NCBI GenBank assembly: GCA_020637335.1
Contig: JACJWC010000003.1
Location: forward strand, 1 to 64,000
DNA: 64,000 bases
Direction of reading: 5' to 3'
Source of the DNA: Acidobacteriota bacterium
Lineage (GTDB): Bacteria; Acidobacteriota; Holophagae; Acanthopleuribacterales; Acanthopleuribacteraceae
Shown here: one piece after another, positions 25,358-35,420 of the stretch
Position numbering within the stretch: the stretch's first letter is position 1
Layout of the letters: the number at the start of each line of letters is the position of its first letter
Made by a program: the position numbers and the translations under genes
The notes under the pieces: model-generated
Told to the model about the DNA's origin: nothing
What the model saw: only the letters and a program-made list of their open reading frames with translations
Databases searched by the model: none

Positions 25358-26368
25358 CTAATGGCTGAGGATTCGGCCCCAAAACTTTTTGTGCACAAAA
25401 ACAAAGTAACCGCATACAAGTCCGAGTGCTGGCACCCACCAAAACAGCGCTAGTTTCAATTGGCCAGATGGCGCAGCCAAGTCCTGAAGCCGAATACCCG
25501 ATGCACTGCCCGCCTCCAACAAACCAAACGGTAACATGGCACAAAAACAGGCCAACAAGAGGCCAACCAGATGCAAGCAACTCAATAGGAAGCGTTGATG
25601 CGGCAACCAGCGCATGACGACCCAGGCGGTTAGCGCACCTAACCCGAGGAGCACGGAAACCCATTGATTGGCGCCGAAGAAGCGCGGTTGGATCCAATAG
25701 GTAAATCCGGCAATGAGCCCATCGCACACCAAAACGATTGCCCAGATTCGGGTCAATAGTTGACCGGCCTTGTGGGCAAGTTCAGGCTCTGCTTTGAGCT
25801 CGAGCCAGGCCAAACCGTGACCAGCACACAGCAAAACAGCATACACACCCAAGACCAAGGTAAAACCATCAAATACGCCGAGTTCGCTAGAGCGCGGCGA
25901 GAAATTGGTCCAAAACGGCAAAAGGAAATATCCGGTGGTATCCAGCGGCACACCGCGAATCAGATTGCCCAGAGCGACGCCAAAGACCAAGGCGATCAGG
26001 CTTGATGACGATGCAAAAACAAAATGCCAGAATCGTTGCCATAAGGGTTGCTCCCATTGATGTCCCAGTTCCAAAGCCAAGGCCCGCAGGATCAAAATCC
26101 ACAAAAGCAACATGAGCGGTAAATAGAAGCCGGAAAAACTGATGGCATAGAGTTTTGGGAAAGCGAAATATAGGGTTCCCCCAGCCGCGATCAGCCAGAC
26201 TTCATTGCCATCCCAAAACGGCCCAATGGTCGCCTGCGCGGCTTGCCTGTCGTGCGCATTTCGGCACAGAAAAGGTTGGACAATTCCAACCCCCCAATCA
26301 AATCCATCCATTACGACAAACGCCATAAACAGAATCCCGAGCAGGAAGAACCAGAGCGTTTCAAGCAT
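25358..26368 (-). CDS. cydB: Cytochrome bd oxidase subunit II
   Basis: 336 residues with eight or nine membrane helices. The opening MLETLWFFLLGILFMAFVVM leads into DGFDWGVGI, then PFWDGNEVWLIAAGG, both hallmark segments of CydB. It pairs with CydA to form the quinol oxidase that reduces oxygen to water in the inner membrane without pumping protons and with high oxygen affinity. ATG 26368 has AGGAGG 7 bases upstream and overlaps the end of cydA by 8 bases, so translation is probably coupled. No CydX-like small subunit was recognised after it. Confidence 0.95.
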   Translation of the reverse strand: MLETLWFFLLGILFMAFVVMDGFDWGVGIVQPFLCRNAHDRQAAQATIGPFWDGNEVWLIAAGGTLYFAFPKLYAISFSGFYLPLMLLLWILILRALALELGHQWEQPLWQRFWHFVFASSSSLIALVFGVALGNLIRGVPLDTTGYFLLPFWTNFSPRSSELGVFDGFTLVLGVYAVLLCAGHGLAWLELKAEPELAHKAGQLLTRIWAIVLVCDGLIAGFTYWIQPRFFGANQWVSVLLGLGALTAWVVMRWLPHQRFLLSCLHLVGLLLACFCAMLPFGLLEAGSASGIRLQDLAAPSGQLKLALFWWVPALGLVCGYFVFVHKKFWGRILSH

Positions 26369-27716
26369 TTGGAACCTCCTGGGCCTGTGGTCCTTTGACC
26401 AGGCACCGACCCGTCAATGCCACGACCAGCAGGGTCAGAACGGTATACAGCCCAAAAAACCCGAGTAAGGAGAAAAGTGCGTTGCCAGAACTGACCTGTG
26501 GAGAGGCACCGTCGTGGGTACGCATCAGACCGTAAACCAACCAGGGCTGGCGCCCGAGTTCAGCCGTCATCCAGCCGGCCGTATTGGCAATGTACGGGAA
26601 CGGGAACACCAGCATTAAGGCCCACAAAATGACTTTGGATTGCTCAAGCTTTTTACGCAGCGACCACAACAAACTGAAGCCCATCAGGGTGAGGAAGAAG
26701 GTGCCTAGCCCAACCATGATGTGATAACAGTAATACAGCAACGGGATCTGGTCAGGCCAATCTTCGCGGGGAAAATCCTTAAGCCCCTTCACTTCGGCAT
26801 TCCAGCGTTTATGGGTCAAAAAGCTGAGCATTTTGGGCACAACCAAAGGATTGTCCAAGGTCAACTTATCCATATCCGGTTGACCGAGAATAGCGATTCC
26901 GGCGCCTTCCTCCGTATCGAAATGGCCTTCCATGGCGGCCAACGTAATTGGTTGATGGTGCGCCAGTTGTGCACCCTGAATGTCACCTGTCGGCACGATT
27001 TGCAACACGCTGAACAAAAAGCCCAAACGGATACCCCAAGTCAAAAACAAACGGGCAAAAGGGCTGTGTTTCTGGTTGAGCTGATAAAAAGCGCCAACTG
27101 CCGCTACAGCAAAACTAGCCGTTACCATGGAGCCGCACATCGTATGGGCGAACTGAGCAAAAGCCCATGGGTTCAGCATCACTGCCGATAAATCGGTCAG
27201 GATAAATTGGCCATTGGCATCCAATGCGTAGCCGACTGGATGCTGCATCCAGGCATTGGTGACGATGATGAAATAGCCTGAAAGCCAAGTACCGAGGAAA
27301 AGCAGGCCAGAAACCCAGCGCAAGGCTACAGCCGAAAGCCGATCGCGACCGTAAATCAGCAACCCAAGGAAGGTGGACTCCAAAAAGAAGGAAAACATAC
27401 CTTCCATGCCGAGCAACTGGCCAATCAAGCCCCCGGTCTTCTCCGAGAACAAGGCCCAATTGGTACCGAACTGGAACTCGAGCGGGATCCCGGTAACAAC
27501 GCCAAAAGCAAAGTGCAGGGCAAAAATACGTGTCCAAAAATCAGCGGCCGCATGGCACAACGGATTTTTTCCCGAACGCAGACGCATCAGGAAAATGATC
27601 ATGGCCAAACCCATGGTCAATTGAGGGAAGAGATAGTGATAGGCCGAAGTGAACCCGAACTGTAAACGGTGGATCCAGAGAGCTTCTTCCACAGGCGCCT
27701 CCGATGCGGCCACCAT
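26361..27716 (-). CDS. cydA: Cytochrome bd oxidase subunit I
   Basis: 451 residues. HRLQFGFTSAYHYLF holds the haem-ligand His of helix 1 (H27, like H19 in E. coli). MEGMFSFFLESTFLGLL gives the conserved helix 3. QFAHTMCGSMV contains the second haem-ligand His. GWMTAELGRQPW gives the conserved Met and GRQPW motif. The Q-loop is short, as in the non-enteric class. The enzyme oxidises quinol and reduces oxygen, usually under low oxygen or stress. I prefer ATG 27716; a GTG at 27728 is possible and neither has a strong ribosome site. It lies 52 bases downstream of rnz on the same strand and overlaps cydB. Confidence 0.93.
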   Translation of the reverse strand: MVAASEAPVEEALWIHRLQFGFTSAYHYLFPQLTMGLAMIIFLMRLRSGKNPLCHAAADFWTRIFALHFAFGVVTGIPLEFQFGTNWALFSEKTGGLIGQLLGMEGMFSFFLESTFLGLLIYGRDRLSAVALRWVSGLLFLGTWLSGYFIIVTNAWMQHPVGYALDANGQFILTDLSAVMLNPWAFAQFAHTMCGSMVTASFAVAAVGAFYQLNQKHSPFARLFLTWGIRLGFLFSVLQIVPTGDIQGAQLAHHQPITLAAMEGHFDTEEGAGIAILGQPDMDKLTLDNPLVVPKMLSFLTHKRWNAEVKGLKDFPREDWPDQIPLLYYCYHIMVGLGTFFLTLMGFSLLWSLRKKLEQSKVILWALMLVFPFPYIANTAGWMTAELGRQPWLVYGLMRTHDGASPQVSSGNALFSLLGFFGLYTVLTLLVVALTGRCLVKGPQAQEVPNA

Positions 27717-27768
27717 AACCCGAAACACAAGCGAGCGGAATCAGGAAATGTTGAGATTCACAAAAGAC

Positions 27769-28734
27769 TTACGTCAGCCAGGAAGGCTGGCTTTGGAGAT
27801 TCCCGTAGGCATCAAGGTCAAAATGCGCGCCATCAAAAGCCAGGAACACGGGTCCGGAAAAGTGTTGAGTGGCCTCGCTCTTAAGGTCACCTACCCAGCT
27901 GCCTTGTCCTTTTGAATCAGCATATCTGGGCGAGAAGTGGGTCAGAACCAATTGGCGCAGCCCGCATGCCTGGGCCATTTCTGCAACCATTTGGGCCGAA
28001 CTGTGCATGGGACCGGGCCCGACCTTTTGCCAGTCGGCATGCAGATAGGTCGCTTCGTGGACCAGCAGATCTGCACCCTGGCAGAATTCAGCCAAACGTT
28101 GGGGCTGATCGTTATCGCCACCGATGGCAAAACGCAGGGGTGCGCACTGCGGCAAACAATAATCAGCTCGGTTCAAAGCTTGCCCATTCCACACGACTGT
28201 CTCCCCTCGTTTCAGCTGTCCCAAAATAGGGCCGTCGGGAACGCCAATCTGTTTGAGTTTGGCAATGTTCAAGTGTAAAGGGGGACTTTTTTCCGTGAAC
28301 CCGTAAGCAAACGATTGGATCCGATGCGAGAGCTCAATGGCAGACACCTTGTGCCCTAAAAGTTCCAGATCCAAATCGGGTCCAGCCTGTTTAAAAAGCA
28401 AAGGAAAAGACAGCCGCAGTTGGGTCAATTCAATGATCGGTTTCAGAAAGGCTTCCAGTTCAGCAGGTCCAACCAAAACCAATGGCATTTTTCGACCCAA
28501 CATGGACATGGAGCCGAGCAGACCGGGCAACCCGTAAACATGGTCTCCGTGCAGGTGCGTGATCAGAACTGCTTCCAGGTGAACCGGTGACAAAGGTGAA
28601 TGCATCAACCGGTATTGGATGCCTTCTCCACAATCAATCAGAATCCAGCGCCGTCCGCTGCGCATAGCCAGACCCGTAACGTTCCGCGTTCGGGTCGGTG
28701 TGCCAGAGGAGGTGCCCAAAAATAGGAAATCCAT
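27769..28734 (-). CDS. rnz: Ribonuclease Z
   Basis: 321 residues. MDFLFLGTSSGTPTRTRN is the standard RNase Z opening. The metallo-beta-lactamase site T-H60-L-H62-G-D64-H65 follows, then the later ligands in LVHEATYL and LTHFSPRY, with CGEGIQYRLM typical of the family. The length is that of the short bacterial form. It cuts tRNA precursors at the 3' end to allow CCA addition. ATG 28734 is preceded by GGGAG; the longer open frame upstream lacks support. It probably heads an operon with cydA and cydB, though no functional link is obvious. Confidence 0.93.
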   Translation of the reverse strand: MDFLFLGTSSGTPTRTRNVTGLAMRSGRRWILIDCGEGIQYRLMHSPLSPVHLEAVLITHLHGDHVYGLPGLLGSMSMLGRKMPLVLVGPAELEAFLKPIIELTQLRLSFPLLFKQAGPDLDLELLGHKVSAIELSHRIQSFAYGFTEKSPPLHLNIAKLKQIGVPDGPILGQLKRGETVVWNGQALNRADYCLPQCAPLRFAIGGDNDQPQRLAEFCQGADLLVHEATYLHADWQKVGPGPMHSSAQMVAEMAQACGLRQLVLTHFSPRYADSKGQGSWVGDLKSEATQHFSGPVFLAFDGAHFDLDAYGNLQSQPSWLT

Positions 28735-29130
28735 GTTCTCTCCCGCTGGCAAACTATACCCTAGATGAACCCCAAGTATCGTTTTAGACACGTGATCGCC
28801 TGGATGACGGAAGGACTTGAAACTGGGCTAATGTGGTGCGGAACCCATTCGCGCGCTGAAGAATGTCGGCCAAGCTGGCCGACCGACGTTGGTCTTTAGC
28901 CAGCCCGACAATCCCCTCTTAGCGCTCCCGAATGGCTGTCTCGTCCTGACCTGCGTATCCAAAATCCCAAATTGCACAGGTACACAGATTCGATTCAAAT
29001 GCATCAAAACGCCTTTTTTGTTAATGCCAAAACCACTCAAACTCAAGGATTGATGCGGACTTGACGATTAAAAAGGAATCGAGTCAAATGGGGGCGGGAT
29101 AATGCAGCTACCGTTTGTGGAGGTCCAGAA
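28735..29130. other. Divergent intergenic region rnz / TonB receptor
   Basis: 396 bases without a gene, containing the promoter for the TonB receptor on the right. GTCGGCCA-AGC-TGGCCGAC (28865-28883), a perfect 8-bp hairpin, is part of a longer unit (through about 28950) that resembles the dispersed repeats elsewhere. Promoters for rnz are not obvious. Confidence 0.5.
29061..29089 (+). promoter_or_regulatory. Candidate sigma-70 promoter of the TonB receptor
   Basis: TTGACG at 29061-29066 (five of six) and TCAAAT at 29084-29089 (four of six) are spaced by 17 bases, about 40 bases upstream of the start codon and its GGAGG. Confidence 0.4.
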
Positions 29131-31518
29131 ATGATCATCTGGCTGATAGGTCTATGGTGCGTTTTGGAAGGTCCGGTGGGCCAAATTCAGGGTCGGGTGG
29201 TGGGGTTACCCGCGGATCCAAAAGAATTGACGGCGCAATTAAAAGACACCGCCTTTTCTGCACCGATTTCGCAATCTGGCGAATTCAGCATAAAAGATAT
29301 CCACCCGGGCACATATCAATTGCAAATTCGCCAAAACAACGTTGTGCGCTTGAGCCGGGTTGTCACCGTTGTCGCCAATCAAACGCTTTCGTTGGACCTG
29401 GATTTACGCGCTGCCGCCAACTACCTGGAAACCGTTCAAGTCCATGCCGTTTCACGCACCGACCAAAGCCTGGTCCATGCACCAGCAGCCGTAACGGTGC
29501 TTCAGGGTGAAGATTTGTACCTGGGCGAAAGTGCAGGTCAGTTGCCCAACCTCCTGGGCCATCTGCCCGGTGTTGACATCAGCCAGACGGGTACCTTTGA
29601 TTTCAATGTCAATGCCCGAGGCCTGAATACCCTTCTCAACCGCCGTGTTGTGGTCCTCGTCGATGGTCGAAACACGGCTGTCACCCAACTCGGGAACCAA
29701 GAGTGGTTTGCGCTCGGATTAGCGCCTGACGACATAAACCGAATCGAATTTGTACGCGGGCCCAGCTCGGCCCTTTATGGCGCAAATGCATTTAATGGCG
29801 TGCTGGATATTCGCACCAAATCGGCCACTGAATTGGCCGGCGGTACCGCGCAGTTCGGCGTTGGCGAGAATAACTTAGCCACCGCCCGCCTCTCCTGGGG
29901 CCAGGCCCTTTCCGATCGCTTTGCCCTGGCGGTTCGACTCTCAACCTTTCAATCCGACCAGTGGGAACAATCGCGAACGGCCCAAGATCCGGTTGAATAT
30001 GCCGGCCTGAGACCCGAAGCCTTGGCCTTGAACCGCACCACCACCAATCGCGCGGGCCAATCCATTCTGCTCGATACGGATGTCAAGAGTTGGGCCGCTT
30101 CCTTGCGCCTGGATTATCAGGCCACCCAGGACCTTCAGTTCAGTTTGGAAGCAGGCACAAGCGAGACCGAAAACTTTGTGGGCGTGGCCGATATTGGTCG
30201 CGGTCATATCGGCAAAGTCGAGCGTCCGTTTTACCGAGTCAGTGCGGACTACCGCGCGTTGCATGCTTCGTATTGGCGAACAGAACGGAACACACCCGAG
30301 GATGAATACTTTCTCGCCTCTGGCGGTCAACTGTGGGAACAAAGTTACGATCAGCAATTCGAATTAACCTACCAGCACGATTTCTCAGATGTCTGGCAAG
30401 CGGTCATCGGCGGCAGTGCTCATTGGCAGGATTTGGACACCTCAAAACCAGGCGACCCAACCCGTCGCCAATCGTCGATTTCCCAACCCGTAGATTCTCA
30501 TCAAGAGGCACTTTTTGGTCAGATTCGCTACCAGCCCAACGCGGCCTGGCAATTGGTTCTGGCTGACCGATTTGATCAATCGACCCTCCACGACAGTGAG
30601 CATTCGCCCAAAGTGGCCATCAATTGGACACCGCAAGCCAATCAAAGTGTTCGATTAACCTATAACCGCGCCTTTCAATCACCCAGCTTCCCCGACTTTT
30701 TCCTGTATGCACCAGCCGGTGTGTTGGATTTGACGCCCCTGGAAGCCGCTCTGGAGGCAGCTACGGGTGTTCCATTGCCCACCGATTTTGGTCTGACGCC
30801 GGTGGTCGCACTGGGCAATGAAAGCTTGCGGGTTGAACAGATCGAGACTTGGGAATTGGGTTACCGCGGAATGGTTTGGGGCTCCTGGGTACTGGATTGC
30901 AATGTCTATCGCTCTGAGGCCGAAGACTTTGTGACCGAGCTGTTGCCGGGCGTCAACCCCAACGTGCCGTCCTACCAACTCCCGGCAGGGATACCCGAAC
31001 CGCTGGCCCAAGCCATTTTGGGTGCATTGGCCCAAGCTTTAGGCCCCTACTACCCCGCATTAGCGTTGGATGAAAACGGAAGACCCCAAATTGTACTGTC
31101 CTATACCAATGCCGGAGCTGCGACCTTAACCGGATTCGAATTCCAATTAACGGGTTTTTTGAGCCCGCAGTGGCAGGTGGAATGGATGGGAACCTACCTG
31201 GACTTTGACCGCAGCGATGCATTAATTGAAGCCAATGCGCCGGAATGGACGCTGGGTGCAGGCAGTACCTACCAAGCTGAACACTGGCAAGCCAACCTGA
31301 AAGGCACCTATCGAGACGGGTTTTATTCAGCTGCAGGTATTTATGCCGGACCAGTGCCCAGCTATTTCGGCCTGGACGGTTCATTTCGCTACCAGATGGG
31401 CCAGCACTGGGACTTGCGTCTCTCAGGTACCAACCTCTTGGATCGCGACCACTATGCCCAATTCGGTGGCGCCGTCATTGGCCGCATGACCCAACTCAGC
31501 GCCAATTATTCCTGGTAA
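29131..31518 (+). CDS. TonB-dependent outer-membrane receptor
   Basis: 795 residues. A short signal region is followed by a carboxypeptidase-regulatory-like beta-sandwich (about 20-95), then a plug domain (about 110-235) with QLPNLLGHLPGVDISQTG, GRNTAVTQL and RIEFVRGPSSALYGANAFNG. A long barrel follows, closing with a GTNLLDRDHYAQFGG strand and the terminal NYSW. The plug motifs and aromatic C-terminus are diagnostic. Such receptors import large ligands such as siderophores, cobalamin or glycans using TonB energy; this one's substrate cannot be told and no SusD-like or periplasmic partner is adjacent. The extra N-terminal sandwich is common in Bacteroidota and Acidobacteriota. ATG 29131 has GGAGG upstream. 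It converges on the TPR gene with only a three-base gap and no visible terminator. Confidence 0.92.
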   Translation: MIIWLIGLWCVLEGPVGQIQGRVVGLPADPKELTAQLKDTAFSAPISQSGEFSIKDIHPGTYQLQIRQNNVVRLSRVVTVVANQTLSLDLDLRAAANYLETVQVHAVSRTDQSLVHAPAAVTVLQGEDLYLGESAGQLPNLLGHLPGVDISQTGTFDFNVNARGLNTLLNRRVVVLVDGRNTAVTQLGNQEWFALGLAPDDINRIEFVRGPSSALYGANAFNGVLDIRTKSATELAGGTAQFGVGENNLATARLSWGQALSDRFALAVRLSTFQSDQWEQSRTAQDPVEYAGLRPEALALNRTTTNRAGQSILLDTDVKSWAASLRLDYQATQDLQFSLEAGTSETENFVGVADIGRGHIGKVERPFYRVSADYRALHASYWRTERNTPEDEYFLASGGQLWEQSYDQQFELTYQHDFSDVWQAVIGGSAHWQDLDTSKPGDPTRRQSSISQPVDSHQEALFGQIRYQPNAAWQLVLADRFDQSTLHDSEHSPKVAINWTPQANQSVRLTYNRAFQSPSFPDFFLYAPAGVLDLTPLEAALEAATGVPLPTDFGLTPVVALGNESLRVEQIETWELGYRGMVWGSWVLDCNVYRSEAEDFVTELLPGVNPNVPSYQLPAGIPEPLAQAILGALAQALGPYYPALALDENGRPQIVLSYTNAGAATLTGFEFQLTGFLSPQWQVEWMGTYLDFDRSDALIEANAPEWTLGAGSTYQAEHWQANLKGTYRDGFYSAAGIYAGPVPSYFGLDGSFRYQMGQHWDLRLSGTNLLDRDHYAQFGGAVIGRMTQLSANYSW

Positions 31519-31521
31519 GAC

Positions 31522-32571
31522 TCAAATTAAGTAATAAGACGGCATCAGGTACTGGACCTGCACTGGCATTTTGCGCAGGTTCAGTTTCTTGAGCTTTTGC
31601 ATAAGAAACTCAATGGTTTCGGGCGGATTCTGAACGTGCTCATAAAAGCGCAGAATCCCATCCAAAACCCCCAGGGATTCAGGCGCAATTGACTCGGCCT
31701 GCATCAGGGCCATATGCGCTTCTTCGTACATGCCGGCCAACATGTAGGCATGGTAAAGGCCCAACAAAACTTCGGGCGAATAAGGTGACATCTCGCGGGC
31801 GGCATGCAGTGCCTGCATGGCTAATTCCAGCAAAGTCTCGCGAATCACGCAGGAAAGGCCATCTTTTTCCGTCAGAACTTCTGCAGGCTCGATCTCAAAA
31901 AAATCGACCGCTTTTTTGGAGATGAAATAATCATTTTCTTCCAGGCCGAGCAGGTAGAGGTCCAAAAAAACCTTACCGGCTACATAATGCGAAGCGTAAA
32001 ACGATTCGCTGCGTTCCATCGCTTGGATGATCAAACTCAGAGCTTTATCGATGTCGCCGTGTTGCAGATGGGCAAAGCTCAAATAGGTCAGCACAACATT
32101 GGCATTTGGGCTGGATTTCTTGATGGATTGCCAAGTTTGGATGGCATTTTCAAATGGCACAAAACCGGGTCGGATCACAAAATCGGCAATGATTCGCGTG
32201 GAAAAGGCCGTTTTACTGACACTGATATCGCCTGTTTTTTGCAGGTCTTGATAAAACTGGACCAAACCCAAATTAAAACTGGCTTTTTCCTTATGGGTCG
32301 CCGACTTGGTGGAGGCTCTTAGTTTTAAAAAGACCTTTTCCGCTTCCTGGAACTGACCACCTTGGGCCAGGGTCGCACCGTAGAGATTGTGGGTTTGAAA
32401 ATCTTGAACACTCTGGCTGAGCCGTTTGCGCAGAACCAATCCAGCCGCATCAAAGTCACCGCGCAGATAGGATAATTCGGCAATCGGATAACTTGAAGCG
32501 GGCGTGCCCAAGGGCACAATTTTTTGGTTGTCTTTCTTTTTCTGAACCTCAGGTCTCAGCACTTTTTTCAT
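31522..32571 (-). CDS. TPR protein coupled to ppdK
   Basis: 349 residues, soluble, mostly helical, with tetratricopeptide-like pairs at about 30-100 (YPIAELSYLRGDFDAAGLVL, then NLYGATLAQGGQFQEAEKVF), 145-210 and 250-330. A basic N-terminal tail (KKVLRPEVQKKKDNQK) precedes them. The ATG at 32571 shares one base with the ppdK stop (TGATG), and GGAG of ppdK acts as its ribosome site, so it should be translated with ppdK. It has no catalytic motif and is probably a scaffold or regulator; a link to PPDK is implied only by the overlap. Confidence 0.75.
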   Translation of the reverse strand: MKKVLRPEVQKKKDNQKIVPLGTPASSYPIAELSYLRGDFDAAGLVLRKRLSQSVQDFQTHNLYGATLAQGGQFQEAEKVFLKLRASTKSATHKEKASFNLGLVQFYQDLQKTGDISVSKTAFSTRIIADFVIRPGFVPFENAIQTWQSIKKSSPNANVVLTYLSFAHLQHGDIDKALSLIIQAMERSESFYASHYVAGKVFLDLYLLGLEENDYFISKKAVDFFEIEPAEVLTEKDGLSCVIRETLLELAMQALHAAREMSPYSPEVLLGLYHAYMLAGMYEEAHMALMQAESIAPESLGVLDGILRFYEHVQNPPETIEFLMQKLKKLNLRKMPVQVQYLMPSYYLI

Positions 32572-35249
32572 CACTCCACCAGTTGGGATTGGGCCGCGGC
32601 TAGCCTGGCGACAGGCACGCGGTAGGGTGAACAACTCACGTAATCCACCCCAGCATCTACAAAGAATCCAACACTTTCCGGATCACCGCCATGTTCGCCG
32701 CACACACCTACTTTAAAGTCGGGTTTAAGCGCACGGGCAGCTTGGATTCCCATCTTTACGAGTTTGCCAATGCCCTTACGATCGATGGTCTTAAAGGGAT
32801 CGGCCTCATACAGGTTTTTCTCAAGGTAAAGCGGCAAAAAACTGCCCGAATCGTCGCGCGACAGACCAAACCCGCACTGGGTCAGGTCGTTGGTGCCAAA
32901 CGAGAAAAATTGAGCGACTTGACAAATTTCATCGGTGGTCAGAGCGGCTCTGGGGGTTTCAATCATGGTCCCAATGGGGATATCTTCCAAACCCGCGCGT
33001 TGCAGCATGGGTCGGTAGCCTTCTACCAAGTACGCCAGTTCCGCGGAGGTCGTAATCAACGGAATCATGATTTCAGCCCGAACCGTAAAGCCCTCTCCGC
33101 GCGCTTTCACCACGGCATCGATAATGGCTTGGACCTGCATGGTGTAGATTTCAGGGAAACTAACGGCCAATCGGCAGCCGCGATGGCCAAGCATAGGGTT
33201 GGCCTCACTCAATTCATGGACACGAAGAATCAGCGCGTTTTCGTCCACACCCATACCTTCGGCCACGGTTTTGATCTGTGCCGGTGTATGCGGTAGGAAC
33301 TCGTGCAAAGGCGGATCCAAAAGCCGGATGGTCACCGGTAACCCGTTCATTTCCTTGAACATCTCGTAGAAATCGTTCATCTGAAGCGGTTGTAATTGGT
33401 CAAGCACACGTTTACGTCGGGCCGGTCCATCCACTAGGATCATTTCACGCACCAATTGAATGCGGTCCTCGCCGAAGAACATGTGTTCGGTACGGCACAG
33501 GCCAATGCCTTCTGCGCCCAAAGCGCGGGCCAGTTTGGCATCCACTGGCGTATCGGCGTTGGTGCGAATGCCAATGGTGCGCACCTCATCGGCCCAATCC
33601 ATTAATAATTGGAAGGGAAACCCAACCTCGCCTTCGGCAATACGTCCTTGCAACATCTTGGAAACTAATGGCGAGGGTTGGGTTTGGATTTCACCCAGGA
33701 AAATTTCACCGGTGGACCCGTCGATCGAAATTGATTCGCCCAGCCGGATCAAGCGATTGTTGATATGCATCGTGCCTGTGGAGGCTTCAACCCGCAGTTC
33801 GGAACAACCAACCACACAAGGTTTACCCATCCCGCGTGCGACCACCGCGGCGTGGGAGGTCATCCCACCGCGTTGGGTCAGGATCCCGGTCGCGGCATGC
33901 ATGCCGGCAATATCTTCGGGAGAGGTTTCTTCGCGAACCAAAATCACTTTTCGCCCTTGCTCGGCGTGCAAAACGGCTTGTTCAGGATTGAAGACAACCA
34001 TACCGGTTGCTGCCCCCGGTCCAGCGTTCAGGCCTTTGCCCAAGTAGTTGCCGCTTTCCACCACGCGATTCTTAGATTCAGGATCGAATTCGGAGGCCAG
34101 GAGTTGCGCAATCGATTGGGGATCGACCCGTTTCAGGGCTACTTCCTTGCTGATCAGGCCTTCAAGCGCCATGTCAACCGCGATTTTTAGCGCGGCATGA
34201 CTGGTGCGTTTCCCGTTGCGGGTTTGCAGAATGAAGAGTTTCCCACGTTCAATCGTGAATTCGATGTCCTGCATATCCTGGAAATGGGTTTCCAGACGCG
34301 TCATGGTCGCACATAACTCGCTGTAGGTTTCGGGCATACAGCGTTCCATAGATTTGGCGTCATCGCCAGCAATCGGATGTGGAGTGCGGATTCCCGCAAC
34401 CACATCCTCGCCCTGAGCATTGATCAAATACTCGCCATACGGTTGGTTTACACCATCTGATGGGTTGCGCGAGAAACAAACGCCTGTACCGGAATCATCG
34501 CCCAAGTTGCCAAAGACCATGCTCTGCACCGTAACCGCTGTGCCCCACTCATCAGGGTAGCCGTGAATCTTGCGATAGAACTGGGCGCGCGGATTTTGCC
34601 ATGACTCAAAGACAGCGCGGATTGCGCCCCACAGCTGTTCATAAGGATCTTCGGGAAAGGGATTCCCGGTCGATTCGATGACCAAATCCAAGTACTGGTC
34701 GACCAAACGGTCCAGGCTGGATTCGCTCAAATCGGCATCGTTGACCACGCCTTGTCCATGGCGGGTCCGTTCCAATAAACGTTCAAATTCGTCAATATCG
34801 ATACCGAGTACCACATCGCCGTACATTTGAATAAAGCGACGATAGGAATCCAGCGCAAATCGTCGGTTTCCGGTTTCTTGAGCCAGACGATCGACATTGG
34901 TGCGGTTCAGGCCGAGGTTGAGAATCGTATCCATCATGCCAGGCATGGAGACACGTGCCCCGCTACGAACCGACAGCAAGAGCGGCGAACCGTGGCCTTC
35001 AAACGATTTACCCAAATTCTCGCTCAGCCACGTAATCGATTGGCGCACGGGAACCTGGATGACTTCGCCAACACCTTGTTCGGCTTGGTAGACGTGATAG
35101 GCTTGGGTGGAAATGGTAAAGCCGGGCGGCACAGGAACCCCAATTCGGCACATTTCAGCCAAACCGGCGCCTTTCCCGCCCAATAAATCCTTCATTTTGG
35201 CGTGACCATCGGCTTCGTTTTGAGAGAATTGAAAAACGAGCTTTTCCAT
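32571..35249 (-). CDS. ppdK: Pyruvate, phosphate dikinase
   Basis: 892 residues. The N-terminal ATP-grasp (KDLLGGKGAGLAEMCRIGVP) is followed by the swivelling phosphohistidine domain (GGMTSHAAVVARGMGKPC, catalytic H466) and a TIM-barrel PEP/pyruvate domain with GTNDLTQCGFGLSRDD and GVCGEHGGDPESV. This interconverts ATP + Pi + pyruvate with AMP + PPi + PEP in the cytoplasm, supporting gluconeogenesis or PPi-linked glycolysis. The length and motifs match PPDK rather than PEP synthase. ATG 35249 is preceded by GGGAG; an upstream extension of the open frame is not conserved-looking. The downstream TPR gene overlaps its stop. About 170 bases separate it from glyS. Confidence 0.96.
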   Translation of the reverse strand: MEKLVFQFSQNEADGHAKMKDLLGGKGAGLAEMCRIGVPVPPGFTISTQAYHVYQAEQGVGEVIQVPVRQSITWLSENLGKSFEGHGSPLLLSVRSGARVSMPGMMDTILNLGLNRTNVDRLAQETGNRRFALDSYRRFIQMYGDVVLGIDIDEFERLLERTRHGQGVVNDADLSESSLDRLVDQYLDLVIESTGNPFPEDPYEQLWGAIRAVFESWQNPRAQFYRKIHGYPDEWGTAVTVQSMVFGNLGDDSGTGVCFSRNPSDGVNQPYGEYLINAQGEDVVAGIRTPHPIAGDDAKSMERCMPETYSELCATMTRLETHFQDMQDIEFTIERGKLFILQTRNGKRTSHAALKIAVDMALEGLISKEVALKRVDPQSIAQLLASEFDPESKNRVVESGNYLGKGLNAGPGAATGMVVFNPEQAVLHAEQGRKVILVREETSPEDIAGMHAATGILTQRGGMTSHAAVVARGMGKPCVVGCSELRVEASTGTMHINNRLIRLGESISIDGSTGEIFLGEIQTQPSPLVSKMLQGRIAEGEVGFPFQLLMDWADEVRTIGIRTNADTPVDAKLARALGAEGIGLCRTEHMFFGEDRIQLVREMILVDGPARRKRVLDQLQPLQMNDFYEMFKEMNGLPVTIRLLDPPLHEFLPHTPAQIKTVAEGMGVDENALILRVHELSEANPMLGHRGCRLAVSFPEIYTMQVQAIIDAVVKARGEGFTVRAEIMIPLITTSAELAYLVEGYRPMLQRAGLEDIPIGTMIETPRAALTTDEICQVAQFFSFGTNDLTQCGFGLSRDDSGSFLPLYLEKNLYEADPFKTIDRKGIGKLVKMGIQAARALKPDFKVGVCGEHGGDPESVGFFVDAGVDYVSCSPYRVPVARLAAAQSQLVE

Positions 35250-35420
35250 AACCACTCCCTGTTCGTAGCATCGTGTTCGAGATGGGGGCACGATAGCACA
35301 ACGCCACCTAAAATTCACGTTCGGCCTGTTGAACCCATCGACAAAAACAGGGCGACCCATAAACAAGAGAAGGGCGGCTTCCGCGAAACCCCAGGGAAAC
35401 GCGGAAGCGATTGGGCTGAA